The position numbers and the translations under genes were made by a program. A model generated the notes under the pieces. That model searched no databases, was not told the DNA's origin, and saw only the letters and a program-made list of their open reading frames with translations. A stretch of DNA of 35,104 nt from Acidobacteriota bacterium (GTDB lineage: Bacteria > Acidobacteriota > Thermoanaerobaculia > Multivoradales > J023): assembly GCA_029263395.1 (NCBI GenBank), contig JAJCXO010000130.1, forward strand, positions 1 to 35,104, in the 5' to 3' direction. Shown piece after piece: positions 15,349-23,528 of the stretch. The stretch's first letter is position 1. Every line of letters starts with the position of its first letter.

Positions 15349-15804
15349 TTATTCGATCGAGAGGATCTCCGGTACCAGGCGATCAGCGTTGACCGTGACA
15401 AAAGCCATCGTCAGCGGCAGCTTGAAGCGTCGAGGACCGATGGCGCCTGGGTTCATGAGCAGGCATCCCCGGTTCCACTCGAGCTCTGGACGGTGAGAGT
15501 GGCCGAACACAATGAGTTGGCAGTCGCGGGGCCAGTCGGCACCTACATCTTCACGACGATGGGTCATTCGATAGGAGATTCCTTCAACCGAGCCGGTGAC
15601 CGTCAAAGGTAAGCTAGCCGCCAGCGCGCCGCCATCCGTGTTCCCCCGAACAGCCTCTACCGGTGCAATCGTTGCGAGCTGCTCGAGGATAGTACGGTCG
15701 CCAACGTCTCCGGCATGAAGGATGCGATCGACTCCGATCAGCCGGTCCAGAATGCCGGGCCGCAACAGACCATGGGTGTCAGACAGGACGCCGAGTCGGA
15801 ACAT
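15349..15804 (-). CDS. YfcE/MJ0936-family metallophosphodiesterase
   Basis: The 151-aa calcineurin-like phosphoesterase is of the small YfcE type, which hydrolyses phosphodiesters; physiological substrates are mostly unknown. All metal-binding motifs are present in order: SDTHG (residue 8 on), HAGDVGD (about 31-37), RGNTDGG (about 54), the MTHR His (about 80), FGHSHRPELE (about 99) and the closing NPGAI. It is cytoplasmic, with no signal peptide. It is upstream of acr3 on the same strand, but the spacing leaves co-transcription open. The ATG at 15804 has no strong ribosome-binding site. Confidence 0.88.
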   Translation of the reverse strand: MFRLGVLSDTHGLLRPGILDRLIGVDRILHAGDVGDRTILEQLATIAPVEAVRGNTDGGALAASLPLTVTGSVEGISYRMTHRREDVGADWPRDCQLIVFGHSHRPELEWNRGCLLMNPGAIGPRRFKLPLTMAFVTVNADRLVPEILSIE

Positions 15805-15880
15805 GGTTGCGAGTCTACGGCAGATGATAACCTTGCGCCATCTACCGTTTTTATTGAGCGATCTCCAGAAGGCCTACGCA

Positions 15881-16219
15881 ATGTATGTAGACAAGAGCCG
15901 AATCGAAGGGATGAGTCTTCTGCGGGTCGAAGGCATCATCAAACTAGGGGAGAGTGCGGAGTTTCTAGCCGAGAATCTCAAGCGTACGCTCGAGAAAGAC
16001 GACGGGCATGTCCTTCTCGACTTCTCGAAGATCAACTACATCGATTCGACCGGCATCGGAGAACTCGTAGGCTATCTGGGGCGGTTCACGGAGCTTGACC
16101 GCAAGCTCATCTTGATCAATCCCTCAGATCGAATCCGCAAGTTACTGGCGATCGCCCAGCTAGACAGCCTGTTTCCGACCTACCCCGACGTCGAGTCGGC
16201 AGTAGCGGCCGAAAGTTAG
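15881..16219 (+). CDS. STAS-domain anti-sigma factor antagonist (SpoIIAA/RsbV-like)
   Basis: This 112-aa single STAS domain probably binds an anti-sigma kinase and is switched off by its phosphorylation. The diagnostic LLDFSKINYIDSTGIGELVG contains the phospho-acceptor Ser in DSTGIG, preceded by VEGIIKLGESAEFLAENLKR and followed by DRKLILINPSDRIRKLL. ATG 15881 is preferred, with AGAAGG nine bases upstream; earlier starts in the frame only read through the yfcE-like promoter side. No RsbW-type kinase or sigma factor is adjacent, so the partner is encoded elsewhere. Confidence 0.85.
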   Translation: MYVDKSRIEGMSLLRVEGIIKLGESAEFLAENLKRTLEKDDGHVLLDFSKINYIDSTGIGELVGYLGRFTELDRKLILINPSDRIRKLLAIAQLDSLFPTYPDVESAVAAES

Positions 16220-16223
16220 CGGC

Positions 16224-16278
16224 TCAGGCCAAGAGGGTAGGGTTCTGTTCCAGACACTCCCCCTTGGCCCAACCAGCG
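16224..16278. repeat. Dispersed palindromic element, copy 1
   Basis: GGCCAAGAGGG (16227-16237) pairs with CCCCCTTGGCC (16259-16269), with a smaller TCTGTTCCAGA palindrome in the loop, and is followed by CAACCAGCG. About three quarters of the positions match copy 2 at 22929-22981 by eye. It sits directly after the STAS gene and before the hydrolase pseudogene. Confidence 0.7.
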
Positions 16279-16291
16279 AGGAGAGTGCGCC

Positions 16292-16688
16292 TTGAAGCGC
16301 ATCAAAGCCATGTTGATCTTTGTATTGTTGACGGTCGGCAGACACGGCTGATAGAGAGCCTTTCCGACCTGGCTTCGCGATCCTTCAATATCCGGGACAT
16401 CTTTGGGATGAGAGCAGCCCCAAGACAAGTCTCGAGCTTTCGCCGTGGGTCGAAATCAGCGCGGACGCCCCGCCAACTTTGTTGATCCACGCCATGAACG
16501 ATCCCACCGACAATATCCGGCATTCCATGGCTTATGGTCTGGCTTTGAATGACGCGGGCGTTCCGGTCGACATGCGCTTCTATGCCAAGGGCTGTCACGC
16601 GTTCGGGATGCGCCCGACGTCTGATCCAATCACCACGGAATGGCCTGAGTTTGTCGTGAAATGGCTGCAAAACATCAACGTGTTATGA
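16292..16688 (+). pseudogene. Internally deleted secreted alpha/beta-hydrolase (BD-FAE/xylan esterase-like) remnant
   Basis: A TTG at 16292 with GAGGAG about 8 bases upstream opens a signal-peptide-like start (KRIKAMLIFVLLTVGRHG) that hits a stop after about 20 codons. From about 16332 a second frame runs without a start codon to 16688. It encodes the C-terminal third of an alpha/beta-hydrolase: FRPGFAILQYPGHLW, SPWVEISADAPPTLLIHAMN, the acid in NDPTDN, NDAGVPVDMRFY, and the catalytic His in KGCHAFGMRP. The GxSxG nucleophile and core strands are missing. The simplest reading is a secreted esterase gene that lost roughly 200 internal codons with a frameshift. A short ORF from 16479 alone would not give an active enzyme. 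Confidence 0.75.
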
Positions 16689-16727
16689 AATTGGGGCTTG
16701 CGTGCTGAACGAAGAGATGTGCGCCGC

Positions 16728-16750
16728 TCTGGCAAGCTATAGCTGCCAGA
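16728..16750. promoter_or_regulatory. 23-nt near-perfect palindrome
   Basis: TCTGGCA and TGCCAGA flank the palindrome GCTATAGC with one extra A. It lies in the 241-bp gap between the pseudogene and the 3' end of the surface-protein gene, where I see nothing else. It may be a terminator hairpin or an operator. Confidence 0.4.
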
Positions 16751-16929
16751 GGCCGTGTTGGATGCAGGCGGAGAGAACAAGAGTCACCGCAATCAACGGG
16801 AGAATAGAATCGCGTGCCGAGGTGGCTGGGGTTTCTCTTCTGCAATTTGAATGAGGTTGCCGCACGTGTCGTCAAGAGCCCTTGCCAATCCAGCCGGGAT
16901 GCCCAGGAGCTTACCGCGTAGGGCTCAAG

Positions 16930-18897
16930 CTACCGGGTCACTGTAGCGGTCCAGGCTTCGGTCGTGCCATCTTCGAAGCCGTCGACGAAGATTGGGCTGC
17001 TGACGACCACGCTCAGCACAACCGGATCATTACTGACCTGCCAGGCAGCACCGGCCGGAAGCTCCAAGAGATCGAAAGCGCCGGTGGTGTTGGCGTCGGC
17101 GAGGAGGAAGCTGTCACCAACTTGGGGCCGGAATCCCTGCGTGAGTTGCACGTTGAGAGTGCCGCCGAGACTGACCAAACCTGTTGCCGTGAGCTGATCG
17201 TAGTTGGTACCGGCAGCGAGACCAGCAAGCTCGACGACGAAGGAGCTGGCCGCGGTCAACGAGACGTCACCGTCGAAGTCCAGCGTGCCCGGTGAGTTAC
17301 CCGGCGCCAGAAAGCCCCCGCCAGTCAAGTTGCCGATGAGCTGCAAGTTGCCGGCGATCGTGCCAGAATCGACCGTCGAGAGCGTGTTCATTACGACGGT
17401 CCCAGAACCGAGGAGCATGCCACCTTCGATCGTGACCACACCGGTACCGGCAGCGTTGGCGATGAGCTCGCCATCGATCTCGACGAAACCGCCCTCGAGG
17501 TCCAGGCTCGACGCGATCAGGGTCTGGCCTTTGGACACCCAAGTTGCGCCCGCCGTCTGAAGGTACCTGCCGGTCCCCCCTTTCAGCTCGAGCGCACCGT
17601 TCAAAATTTCCACCATACCTGCATTGGACACGTCGAGCTGTAGACTGGTGATACCACCGCTCGACGTTTTTTGCACCAAGCCTTGGTTGACGAAAAATCC
17701 CTGGCTTGCGCCGCGTGAGAGCACAGCGTCCGTTTGGATTTCGAAGCTGGCCGAGGACGTGTTGCGTAGGGTCGTTTGATCGAGGAAGATCGTGCCCGAG
17801 CCTTGCCAAGTCCCGGCGCCGCGATTCTCGATCGTGAACATGCCCGCCGCGATCTTAGAGCCGTTGCCGAGGATCGTGAAGGTAGTGGTAGCGATCTTGT
17901 CACCCGGCCCCTGCAGTGTGCCGCCCGACCACTCCAAATGAGCGACAGTGAATTCGGCGTCGCCTTGTAGACGGCCGCCGTTTTGCTGCCAGCGTTCGGC
18001 CGAGCCGGCTCCGTCGATGTCGACCACGCCGCCGCTCTGGCCGGCGAAGCCAACACCGCTGAACGAAAAGCCGGCGAGCAGTTGGTGGGTACCGCTAGTG
18101 AAGGTAATGACCAACAGGTCGGCGACTTCAGCCTGGAAGACGCCGGTACTGGTGCCGCCAGCGAACTCTAGGGCGCCTTCCTCGACGCGCACCGTACCTG
18201 CGTTGTCGAAGTCAGCGCTTGTGAAGACGGTGGTTCCGGGCAGCCCGGCTAGGGACCGTTCGCGACGAGACGCAACCGGTATCGGGCGTTCGAAGGTGCC
18301 CAGGTTGACGAACGAACCGGTTGTTGATCCGCCTTGTCCGGTAAATGTCTGGTCGCCTGCGAGGCGCATTGTGGCGCCCTCGGGTATCCGAATCTCGCCC
18401 TCGCTGGTGAATCCTCCGATGATGATCTCGCCGGTGTCGACCACCTCGGAGATGCCGCCGCAGACCACGCTGCGACCCACCACCTGCTTGCTGGCTGCAC
18501 CGCTGAAAAAGCAGCCCGTGGAGGTGGTGAGTTGTACGGTGGTGAAGTCGGCGCCAGCCAAGAGACCACCCGTCCACTCGAAACGGGCTGCAGCAACATC
18601 AAAGAGGCCGGAGAGCGTGCCGCCCCCTAGCTGTAGCGTCTCTACGCTGACGTCGAGATCAAGCGCCACCGAACCTGAGTTGATGATCGCGCAGTTCCCA
18701 GGCCCCGGCACTCCCTGATTGCTCAAGCCACCCAGTAGCCATCGGCTCTGGTCGCTCCAGTCGCCGACCGTGCCGTCCCAGGAGTATGCGTTGACGCAAC
18801 CACCGTTGGCGAACAGAGTTGCCGGGAATAACAGGCTTAATAGAAGAATGGCTGAGCCCAGAATACGTTTGGAGAGATATCGGCTGGAGTTGGGCAT
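16930..18897 (-). CDS. Secreted beta-repeat surface protein
   Basis: The 655-aa protein begins with a basic N-terminus and signal peptide (ILGSAILLLSLLFPATLFA, cleavage before NGGCVNAYSW). The rest is Gly/Thr/Val-rich with short repeating strands: GTVRVEEGALEFAGGTSTGV, GMVEILNGALELKGGTGRYL and GGFVEIDGELIANAAGTGVV. These resemble the parallel beta-helix of autotransporter or adhesin passengers. The segment GGTLNVQLTQGFRPQVGDSF followed by ADANTTGAFDLLELP is the typical end of such passengers. There is no beta-barrel. The tail instead ends FVDGFEDGTTEAWTATV, close to the DGFESG..SAWS ending I know from secreted Acidobacteriota-type proteins, perhaps a sorting tail. ATG 18897 has GAGGTG five bases upstream; the longer frame to 18948 is not preferred. 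Exact function unknown. Confidence 0.75.
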   Translation of the reverse strand: MPNSSRYLSKRILGSAILLLSLLFPATLFANGGCVNAYSWDGTVGDWSDQSRWLLGGLSNQGVPGPGNCAIINSGSVALDLDVSVETLQLGGGTLSGLFDVAAARFEWTGGLLAGADFTTVQLTTSTGCFFSGAASKQVVGRSVVCGGISEVVDTGEIIIGGFTSEGEIRIPEGATMRLAGDQTFTGQGGSTTGSFVNLGTFERPIPVASRRERSLAGLPGTTVFTSADFDNAGTVRVEEGALEFAGGTSTGVFQAEVADLLVITFTSGTHQLLAGFSFSGVGFAGQSGGVVDIDGAGSAERWQQNGGRLQGDAEFTVAHLEWSGGTLQGPGDKIATTTFTILGNGSKIAAGMFTIENRGAGTWQGSGTIFLDQTTLRNTSSASFEIQTDAVLSRGASQGFFVNQGLVQKTSSGGITSLQLDVSNAGMVEILNGALELKGGTGRYLQTAGATWVSKGQTLIASSLDLEGGFVEIDGELIANAAGTGVVTIEGGMLLGSGTVVMNTLSTVDSGTIAGNLQLIGNLTGGGFLAPGNSPGTLDFDGDVSLTAASSFVVELAGLAAGTNYDQLTATGLVSLGGTLNVQLTQGFRPQVGDSFLLADANTTGAFDLLELPAGAAWQVSNDPVVLSVVVSSPIFVDGFEDGTTEAWTATVTR

Positions 18898-19036
18898 GGT
18901 GCACCTCGGTTGTGGAGTGAAACATGACTCCAGGCTACGAAAGTGCAACGGTTGCTAAAACCACGAAAACTCGGGATGTTGCCATAGGGGCGGCTGTGAA
19001 ACGGCGCTACTCTGCAGTGGTTCCGTTCCAGTGCCC

Positions 19037-19717
19037 TCAAACTAACCCCTCGCGCAATGCCTTGGCGATGGCGCCGCTTCGAGAGCTGACGTGTAGCTTG
19101 CCGTAGATGTTGCGAATATGACTGTCGATGGTGTGGTAGCTGACCTCGAGACGAGCCGCAATCTGCTTCATGAGCATGCCATCGACCATCCAGTGCAGAA
19201 TCTCGCGTTCCCGTTCGGTCAGGCCGTAATCACCAGGTGGCTTGGCCAGCTCGGCGAAACGGTCGAGTACCTTGCGAGCGATGTAGGAGTTGATCGGAGC
19301 CGCCCCGCGCTCCACTGCTCGCATCGCCTCGAGGATCGCTTTGGTGCCTGACGATTTGAGGAGATAGCCCGAGGCACCAGCACATATCGCTGCGAAAACC
19401 TTGTGGTCTTCTTCGTGTACGGTGAGCACGATCACCCGCGTTTCAGGATGGCGGCGACTCAGGTCGCGGATACCGTCGATCCCGCTCTTGCCTGGCAGCC
19501 CTAGGTCCATGAGTACGATACCTGGAGGCGGATGGAGCTCGAGAACATCGAGAGCCTGTTCCCAAGAAGAAACCGCCACCGGGCAACAGACCCCGGGGGT
19601 GATCTCGATCAATTCCGCAATCGTGCGCCTATAGAGGCCGTGATCCTCGACCAGCCAGACGCTGACGTCAGCGGTGTTGTTGTTTTGCCCATGCAAGTGG
19701 GCTCCTTCGGGCTCCAT
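19037..19717 (-). CDS. NarL/FixJ-family response regulator
   Basis: This 226-aa transcription factor has an N-terminal receiver domain (VWLVEDHGLYRR, phospho-acceptor Asp in VLMDLGLPG near residue 71-74, switch Thr in VIVLTVHEED, Lys in YLLKSSG). The C-terminal LuxR-type helix-turn-helix reads LTEREREILHWMVDGMLMKQ, then IAARLEVSYHTIDSHIRNIY. ATG 19717 follows GGAAAGG at good spacing; a GTG three codons earlier is possible. It lies 90 bp downstream of the propeller sensor kinase on the same strand and is its evident partner. Confidence 0.92.
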   Translation of the reverse strand: MEPEGAHLHGQNNNTADVSVWLVEDHGLYRRTIAELIEITPGVCCPVAVSSWEQALDVLELHPPPGIVLMDLGLPGKSGIDGIRDLSRRHPETRVIVLTVHEEDHKVFAAICAGASGYLLKSSGTKAILEAMRAVERGAAPINSYIARKVLDRFAELAKPPGDYGLTEREREILHWMVDGMLMKQIAARLEVSYHTIDSHIRNIYGKLHVSSRSGAIAKALREGLV

Positions 19718-19807
19718 CGTGTACACCTTTCCGTTCAGCCTTGAAACTCAGAGGCTGGTGAGCATAGAGGCCAGTGATCCTTGAGACCGTTGATCTTAGC
19801 GGCAGCC

Positions 19808-22800
19808 CTATCGGCGAGCCATCACGAATTCTCGCCAGGGCCGAGAGCTGGTGTTGCGTACCTCGAGGCAGGTGCCATGACCCACGGCGCTTTCGATTCG
19901 AAGCTCGGCACCGAGAGCGCGGACCCGTGCCTGCATGCTGTTCAGACCGTGCCCCTCTGACAGCTGCCGGGTATCGAAGCCTCTGCCATCATCCCGGATG
20001 GTCAGGTGGAGCAGCCGCTTCGAAACCACCAGCACGACCTCGACACGTGTGGCGGCAGCGTGCCGGGCGATATTGTGGAAAGCTTCCTTCATGATCAAAT
20101 AGAGATCCCGCCGAGCTCGCATGCTGATCCCTTGCTTCCCGGGTATCGAGATTTCGAACAGAAGCTCGGCTTCCGGTAGCAGACTCTGCGCCAGGGAACG
20201 ACAGCGACGGACGGTGGCATCCATCGTGTCATGCTCGGGGTTGACGTACCACACGATGTCACGCAGCGCATCGACCATGTCGACCGCACGCTGGCGGATC
20301 TCGGCCAGCCGCGAACGATCTTCGCCAGCAAGATGTGATTGGCCCGCAATGAAGTCGGCCACCAGAGCGACAGCGCTCAGCTCGCTCCCAAGATCGTCGT
20401 GCAGGTCGCTAGCGATCCGTACCCGAGTGCGCTCGACGGCGAGTAGCGAGTGCACGCGATAGCGAAACAAGGCGATGGCCAATCCCAGCACGGCCAGCGC
20501 GACCGCACAGCGAAACCACAACGTCTGCCAGATCGTCGGTTCGACAGTCACCAGCAGGGCGGCGCCGTCTTCGTCCCACAAACCATCGTTGTTTGAGCCG
20601 CGGACGCGAAAGACGTACTTGCCAGGTGGTAGATTGGTGTAGCGTGCGTAACGCTGGTGGCCTGCATCGATCCATTTGGACTCGAGGCCTTCGAGCCGAT
20701 AGGCATATTGATTTCGGGCCGCGTTGGTGAAGGAAATCGCGGCGAATTCGAATGTCACCGTCGAATAACGAGGCGGCAGAACCAGGCGCTCCAGAGAGCG
20801 CGTCGGAATCTCTAGCGCCCCGTCGCGGCCGTAGGACCGAACTCCCGTAATCCGCACCGGCGGCAGAAAAGAATTGTCGACGACGTGGAGAGGATCGAAC
20901 GCGGTGAGTCCGCCGACCCCGCCGAAGAGAAGACTACCGGTTGTGGTCGCGAACGCAGCGCCGCGGTTGAACTCGTGGCTGCCGATGCCGTCTGGGAGAG
21001 AGAAGTTGCGGAACTTGGCGCCTTGGGTGCCGGCTTCGTCGAAACGAGACAAACCTTGGTTGGTACCCAACCAAAGTCGACCGTCGATATCGGCGGCAAT
21101 GCTGTAAACCACCGAGCCGGGGAGGCCGTCCCGGGTCGAAAAATGGTGTGAGCCGGCGACTGGGTCGCCGTTGGCAGGGTCGAATCGATTGAGGCCGGCG
21201 CCGGTCGCCAGCCAGAGGTGCCCTCGCACGTCCTGGTGTAGGTCGAAGATGCCCTCGGTGCCGATGACTTCGCCACTGGCGCTGCGCAAGACATGATGTT
21301 CGAAGGTTCGTGTCACGGGGTCCAACCGGTCGAACGTGCCGGCGACGGTACCCAGCCACAGGGCATCAGGGGTGCGAAGCAGCGTACTGATCTGGCGATC
21401 GCTTGGGCCATGCTCGTCGCCGGTGGGCGAGTAGAGCCGGCTCTGCTCAGAGTCGGGATCGAAGTGCACCAGGCCATTGAAGGTAGCCAACCACAACCCA
21501 TTACCTTCGGCTGCGGCAATGCCGGTGACCCGTGACTGCAATCCGCGACCCTGCGGGATCGGCAGGCTGTGGCGGGCACCACAGTGCGACTCCAGATCCA
21601 GGCTGCACAAACCCGATTCAGTACCGAGCCACAGCCGGTCAGGGCTCGATCGTTGGTCTGTGTAAAGGCTCCAAATCAACGCATCACACAGCCCGTTGGG
21701 GGCCTCTGGATCGTACGTCAGGCGCTCGATCTGGCGCAGGTCCGACCCAACACGATTAAGCCCGCCGCCGAAAGTACCCACCCACACCTGACCAGAGCCA
21801 TCTTCGGTCAACGATGACACCGCGTCAGAGCTCAGACTCGCCGGGTTCTGTGAATCGTGGTGCAGCTGCATGAAGGGTTTAGCCGCTGGCTCAGTCCGAA
21901 ATAGCCCGCCGAGGGTCCCGAGCCACAGAGCACCGGCAGTATCTTGGTTGATCGCCAGGACGAAGCTCCCGAGCCAGTCGCCGCCGACATCCTGGCTGAT
22001 GAGCCGATCCTCTTCGACGGTGGCGTGGCCGAGCCCCGACTCACTGCCGACCCAAACATCGCCCCCTGCGTCTTCGAACAGTGCCCAGATCGGAGTCGAC
22101 GCCAACTGGCCCGGTGCTATCTGCAAGTGACCAACAAGGAGCTCGGGAGGCAAATCGACGTTCGCATCGAGCCACAACCTGCCGTCTCGATCGATCAAGA
22201 AGGTGTAGATCTGGCGGCCCTCAGTGTCGAGATCAAAGCTGCGACTGTCGCCGTCCACCGCGGCCAGGCGTACCAGACTCGCTCGGCTGGGATCTCCTCC
22301 TGCATCGAGGGCGAGCAGCCACAGGGCATCATCGTCTTCCTGTAGACGGACGATGTTGGAGTGCGCCAGGAGGTCATCGAGAGCGCCTGATTCGTCGTCG
22401 TTCACCCACGGCTCGAATCGGTCGAGCTCGGCACGATAGTAGAAAAGCCCGCGTGAGGTACCAAGCCACAGAGTACCGGTTCGTGACTCGAAGAGAGCCT
22501 GCGCAGTCGGCTCCGCTTCCCCGGCTGGAGCCAGCCGGTAGCGGATAACCTGCGTCCGGGTCTCATCGAGTCGATCGATGCCGGCATCGGTACCGACCCA
22601 GAGGCGTCCAGCGCGATCTTCGTGCAGGGCGCGAACGATGTTGTGTGAGAGCGTCTGGGGATCGTTTGGATCGTGGCGCAAGACCTGAAAGACGACCCCA
22701 TCGTAGCGATTGAGCCCATCGAGCGTGCCGAGCCACAGGTAGCCGTCGTTATCCTGCAGAATCGACAACACACAGCTGTGTGAAAGGCCGTGCTCGCTGC

Positions 22801-22948
22801 CGATGCGCTCCAATCTGGGCATCGGGCTCGATGCTGGGACCGCCAACACCGCAGCGGTGAACGCAACAGCCCGGACGGCCAACAACGCACTCAGGCTGAA
22901 GCTTATCCTGAAGTGGCTCGGCCACCGGTCAGGCCAAAAGGGGAACAT
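19808..22948 (-). CDS. Propeller-type sensor histidine kinase (ReG_prop, Y_Y_Y, HisKA_3, HATPase)
   Basis: The 1046-aa sensor has a hydrophobic N-terminus (signal or anchor). It is followed by about a dozen two-component propeller repeats of the form LWLGTxxGLxRFD (for example LWLGTLDGLNRYDG, VWVGTFGGGLNRVG, LWLGTNQGLSRFDE), together about two seven-bladed beta-propellers in the periplasm. A Y_Y_Y domain (YAYRLEGLESKWIDAG; YVFRVRGSNNDGLWDEDG) leads to one transmembrane helix (FRCAVALAVLGLAIALFRYR). A HisKA_3 dimerisation domain has the phospho-His near residue 850 (SDLHDDLGSEL), and a HATPase domain has NIARHAAA, DDGRGFD and GHGLNSM. This build matches kinases that pair with NarL-type regulators; in Bacteroidetes relatives the ligand is a glycan. 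The start at 22948 is uncertain because it lies in a palindromic element; the frame stays open to 23059. Confidence 0.88.
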   Translation of the reverse strand: MFPFWPDRWPSHFRISFSLSALLAVRAVAFTAAVLAVPASSPMPRLERIGSEHGLSHSCVLSILQDNDGYLWLGTLDGLNRYDGVVFQVLRHDPNDPQTLSHNIVRALHEDRAGRLWVGTDAGIDRLDETRTQVIRYRLAPAGEAEPTAQALFESRTGTLWLGTSRGLFYYRAELDRFEPWVNDDESGALDDLLAHSNIVRLQEDDDALWLLALDAGGDPSRASLVRLAAVDGDSRSFDLDTEGRQIYTFLIDRDGRLWLDANVDLPPELLVGHLQIAPGQLASTPIWALFEDAGGDVWVGSESGLGHATVEEDRLISQDVGGDWLGSFVLAINQDTAGALWLGTLGGLFRTEPAAKPFMQLHHDSQNPASLSSDAVSSLTEDGSGQVWVGTFGGGLNRVGSDLRQIERLTYDPEAPNGLCDALIWSLYTDQRSSPDRLWLGTESGLCSLDLESHCGARHSLPIPQGRGLQSRVTGIAAAEGNGLWLATFNGLVHFDPDSEQSRLYSPTGDEHGPSDRQISTLLRTPDALWLGTVAGTFDRLDPVTRTFEHHVLRSASGEVIGTEGIFDLHQDVRGHLWLATGAGLNRFDPANGDPVAGSHHFSTRDGLPGSVVYSIAADIDGRLWLGTNQGLSRFDEAGTQGAKFRNFSLPDGIGSHEFNRGAAFATTTGSLLFGGVGGLTAFDPLHVVDNSFLPPVRITGVRSYGRDGALEIPTRSLERLVLPPRYSTVTFEFAAISFTNAARNQYAYRLEGLESKWIDAGHQRYARYTNLPPGKYVFRVRGSNNDGLWDEDGAALLVTVEPTIWQTLWFRCAVALAVLGLAIALFRYRVHSLLAVERTRVRIASDLHDDLGSELSAVALVADFIAGQSHLAGEDRSRLAEIRQRAVDMVDALRDIVWYVNPEHDTMDATVRRCRSLAQSLLPEAELLFEISIPGKQGISMRARRDLYLIMKEAFHNIARHAAATRVEVVLVVSKRLLHLTIRDDGRGFDTRQLSEGHGLNSMQARVRALGAELRIESAVGHGTCLEVRNTSSRPWREFVMARR

Positions 22949-22981
22949 TCTGTTCAAAGACTCCCCATGGCCCAACCAGCG
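22929..22981. repeat. Dispersed palindromic element, copy 2
   Basis: GGCCAAAAGGGG (22932-22943) faces TCCCCATGGCC (22962-22972) and is followed by CAACCAGCG, matching copy 1 at 16224-16278. It spans the proposed start codon of the sensor kinase and the gap before it. Confidence 0.7.
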
Positions 22982-23012
22982 CGGCAGACACCATGAACCC
23001 GGCGATTGATGC

Positions 23013-23465
23013 CTACGCCGGCTTGAAACGAAGTACCAAGCCGGCTCCGATCGCTGCAAGCACCAAGCCGAAGTAGAACCAGATTTCGGGTGACGTCTTG
23101 GGGCGGTGCCAGGTCATGCTGATCAGTACATTGACGATCGGCGCGCCGGCGAAAACCAACGGTGCAACGAAGAGGGGCGTGCCACCACTCTTGAGCGCCA
23201 TGATGATGCAGAGTGCCCCTGCCGCGCCGGCAATACCCGCGATAAAAGCCAAACGTGTGCCGTCCCGATTGAATTCCCACGGTTCAACTTTGGCACCCAA
23301 GAGTCCGAGCGGAATGAGGACGGCGGTCAAGAAGTAGGCGACACCTACACAGAGGAAAGCCCGTAGCGCCCCGCCTTTGAGGAGCGTTTGCCCTTGATGC
23401 ATCAGAGGGACATACGAGCCCCACGAAATAATTGCGCCGATCACGAAAATAAGCCAAAGCTTCAT
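23013..23465 (-). CDS. Small multispanning membrane protein, EamA/DMT-like half transporter
   Basis: The 150-aa hydrophobic protein has about five predicted helices (WLIFVIGAIISWGSYVPL; ALRAFLCVGVAYFLTAVLIP; LAFIAGIAGAAGALCIIMAL; LFVAPLVFAGAPIVNVLI; IWFYFGLVLAAIGAGLVL). The SWGSYVPLMHQG start and the MALKSGGTPLFVAPLVFAGA segment resemble one half of an EamA/RhaT-type drug/metabolite transporter, so it would need to dimerise. AAGGAA lies 7 bases upstream of ATG 23465. It follows the ABC permease by 63 bp on the same strand and precedes the sensor kinase. The substrate is not predictable. Confidence 0.75.
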   Translation of the reverse strand: MKLWLIFVIGAIISWGSYVPLMHQGQTLLKGGALRAFLCVGVAYFLTAVLIPLGLLGAKVEPWEFNRDGTRLAFIAGIAGAAGALCIIMALKSGGTPLFVAPLVFAGAPIVNVLISMTWHRPKTSPEIWFYFGLVLAAIGAGLVLRFKPA

Positions 23466-23528
23466 AACGATTCCTTTCTTCGATAAATCAAGACACGAGG
23501 AATCTCGCCGACCCCTCGCCTTTTGCTG

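Noticed and set aside
16264-16485. Plus-strand frame overlapping the hydrolase pseudogene start
   Set aside because: It is in a different frame from both recognisable hydrolase pieces and shows no family features.
22949-23059. Longer N-terminus for the sensor kinase
   Set aside because: It would overlap the small membrane-protein gene and adds Arg/Trp-rich sequence ahead of the hydrophobic segment; kept only as an uncertainty.
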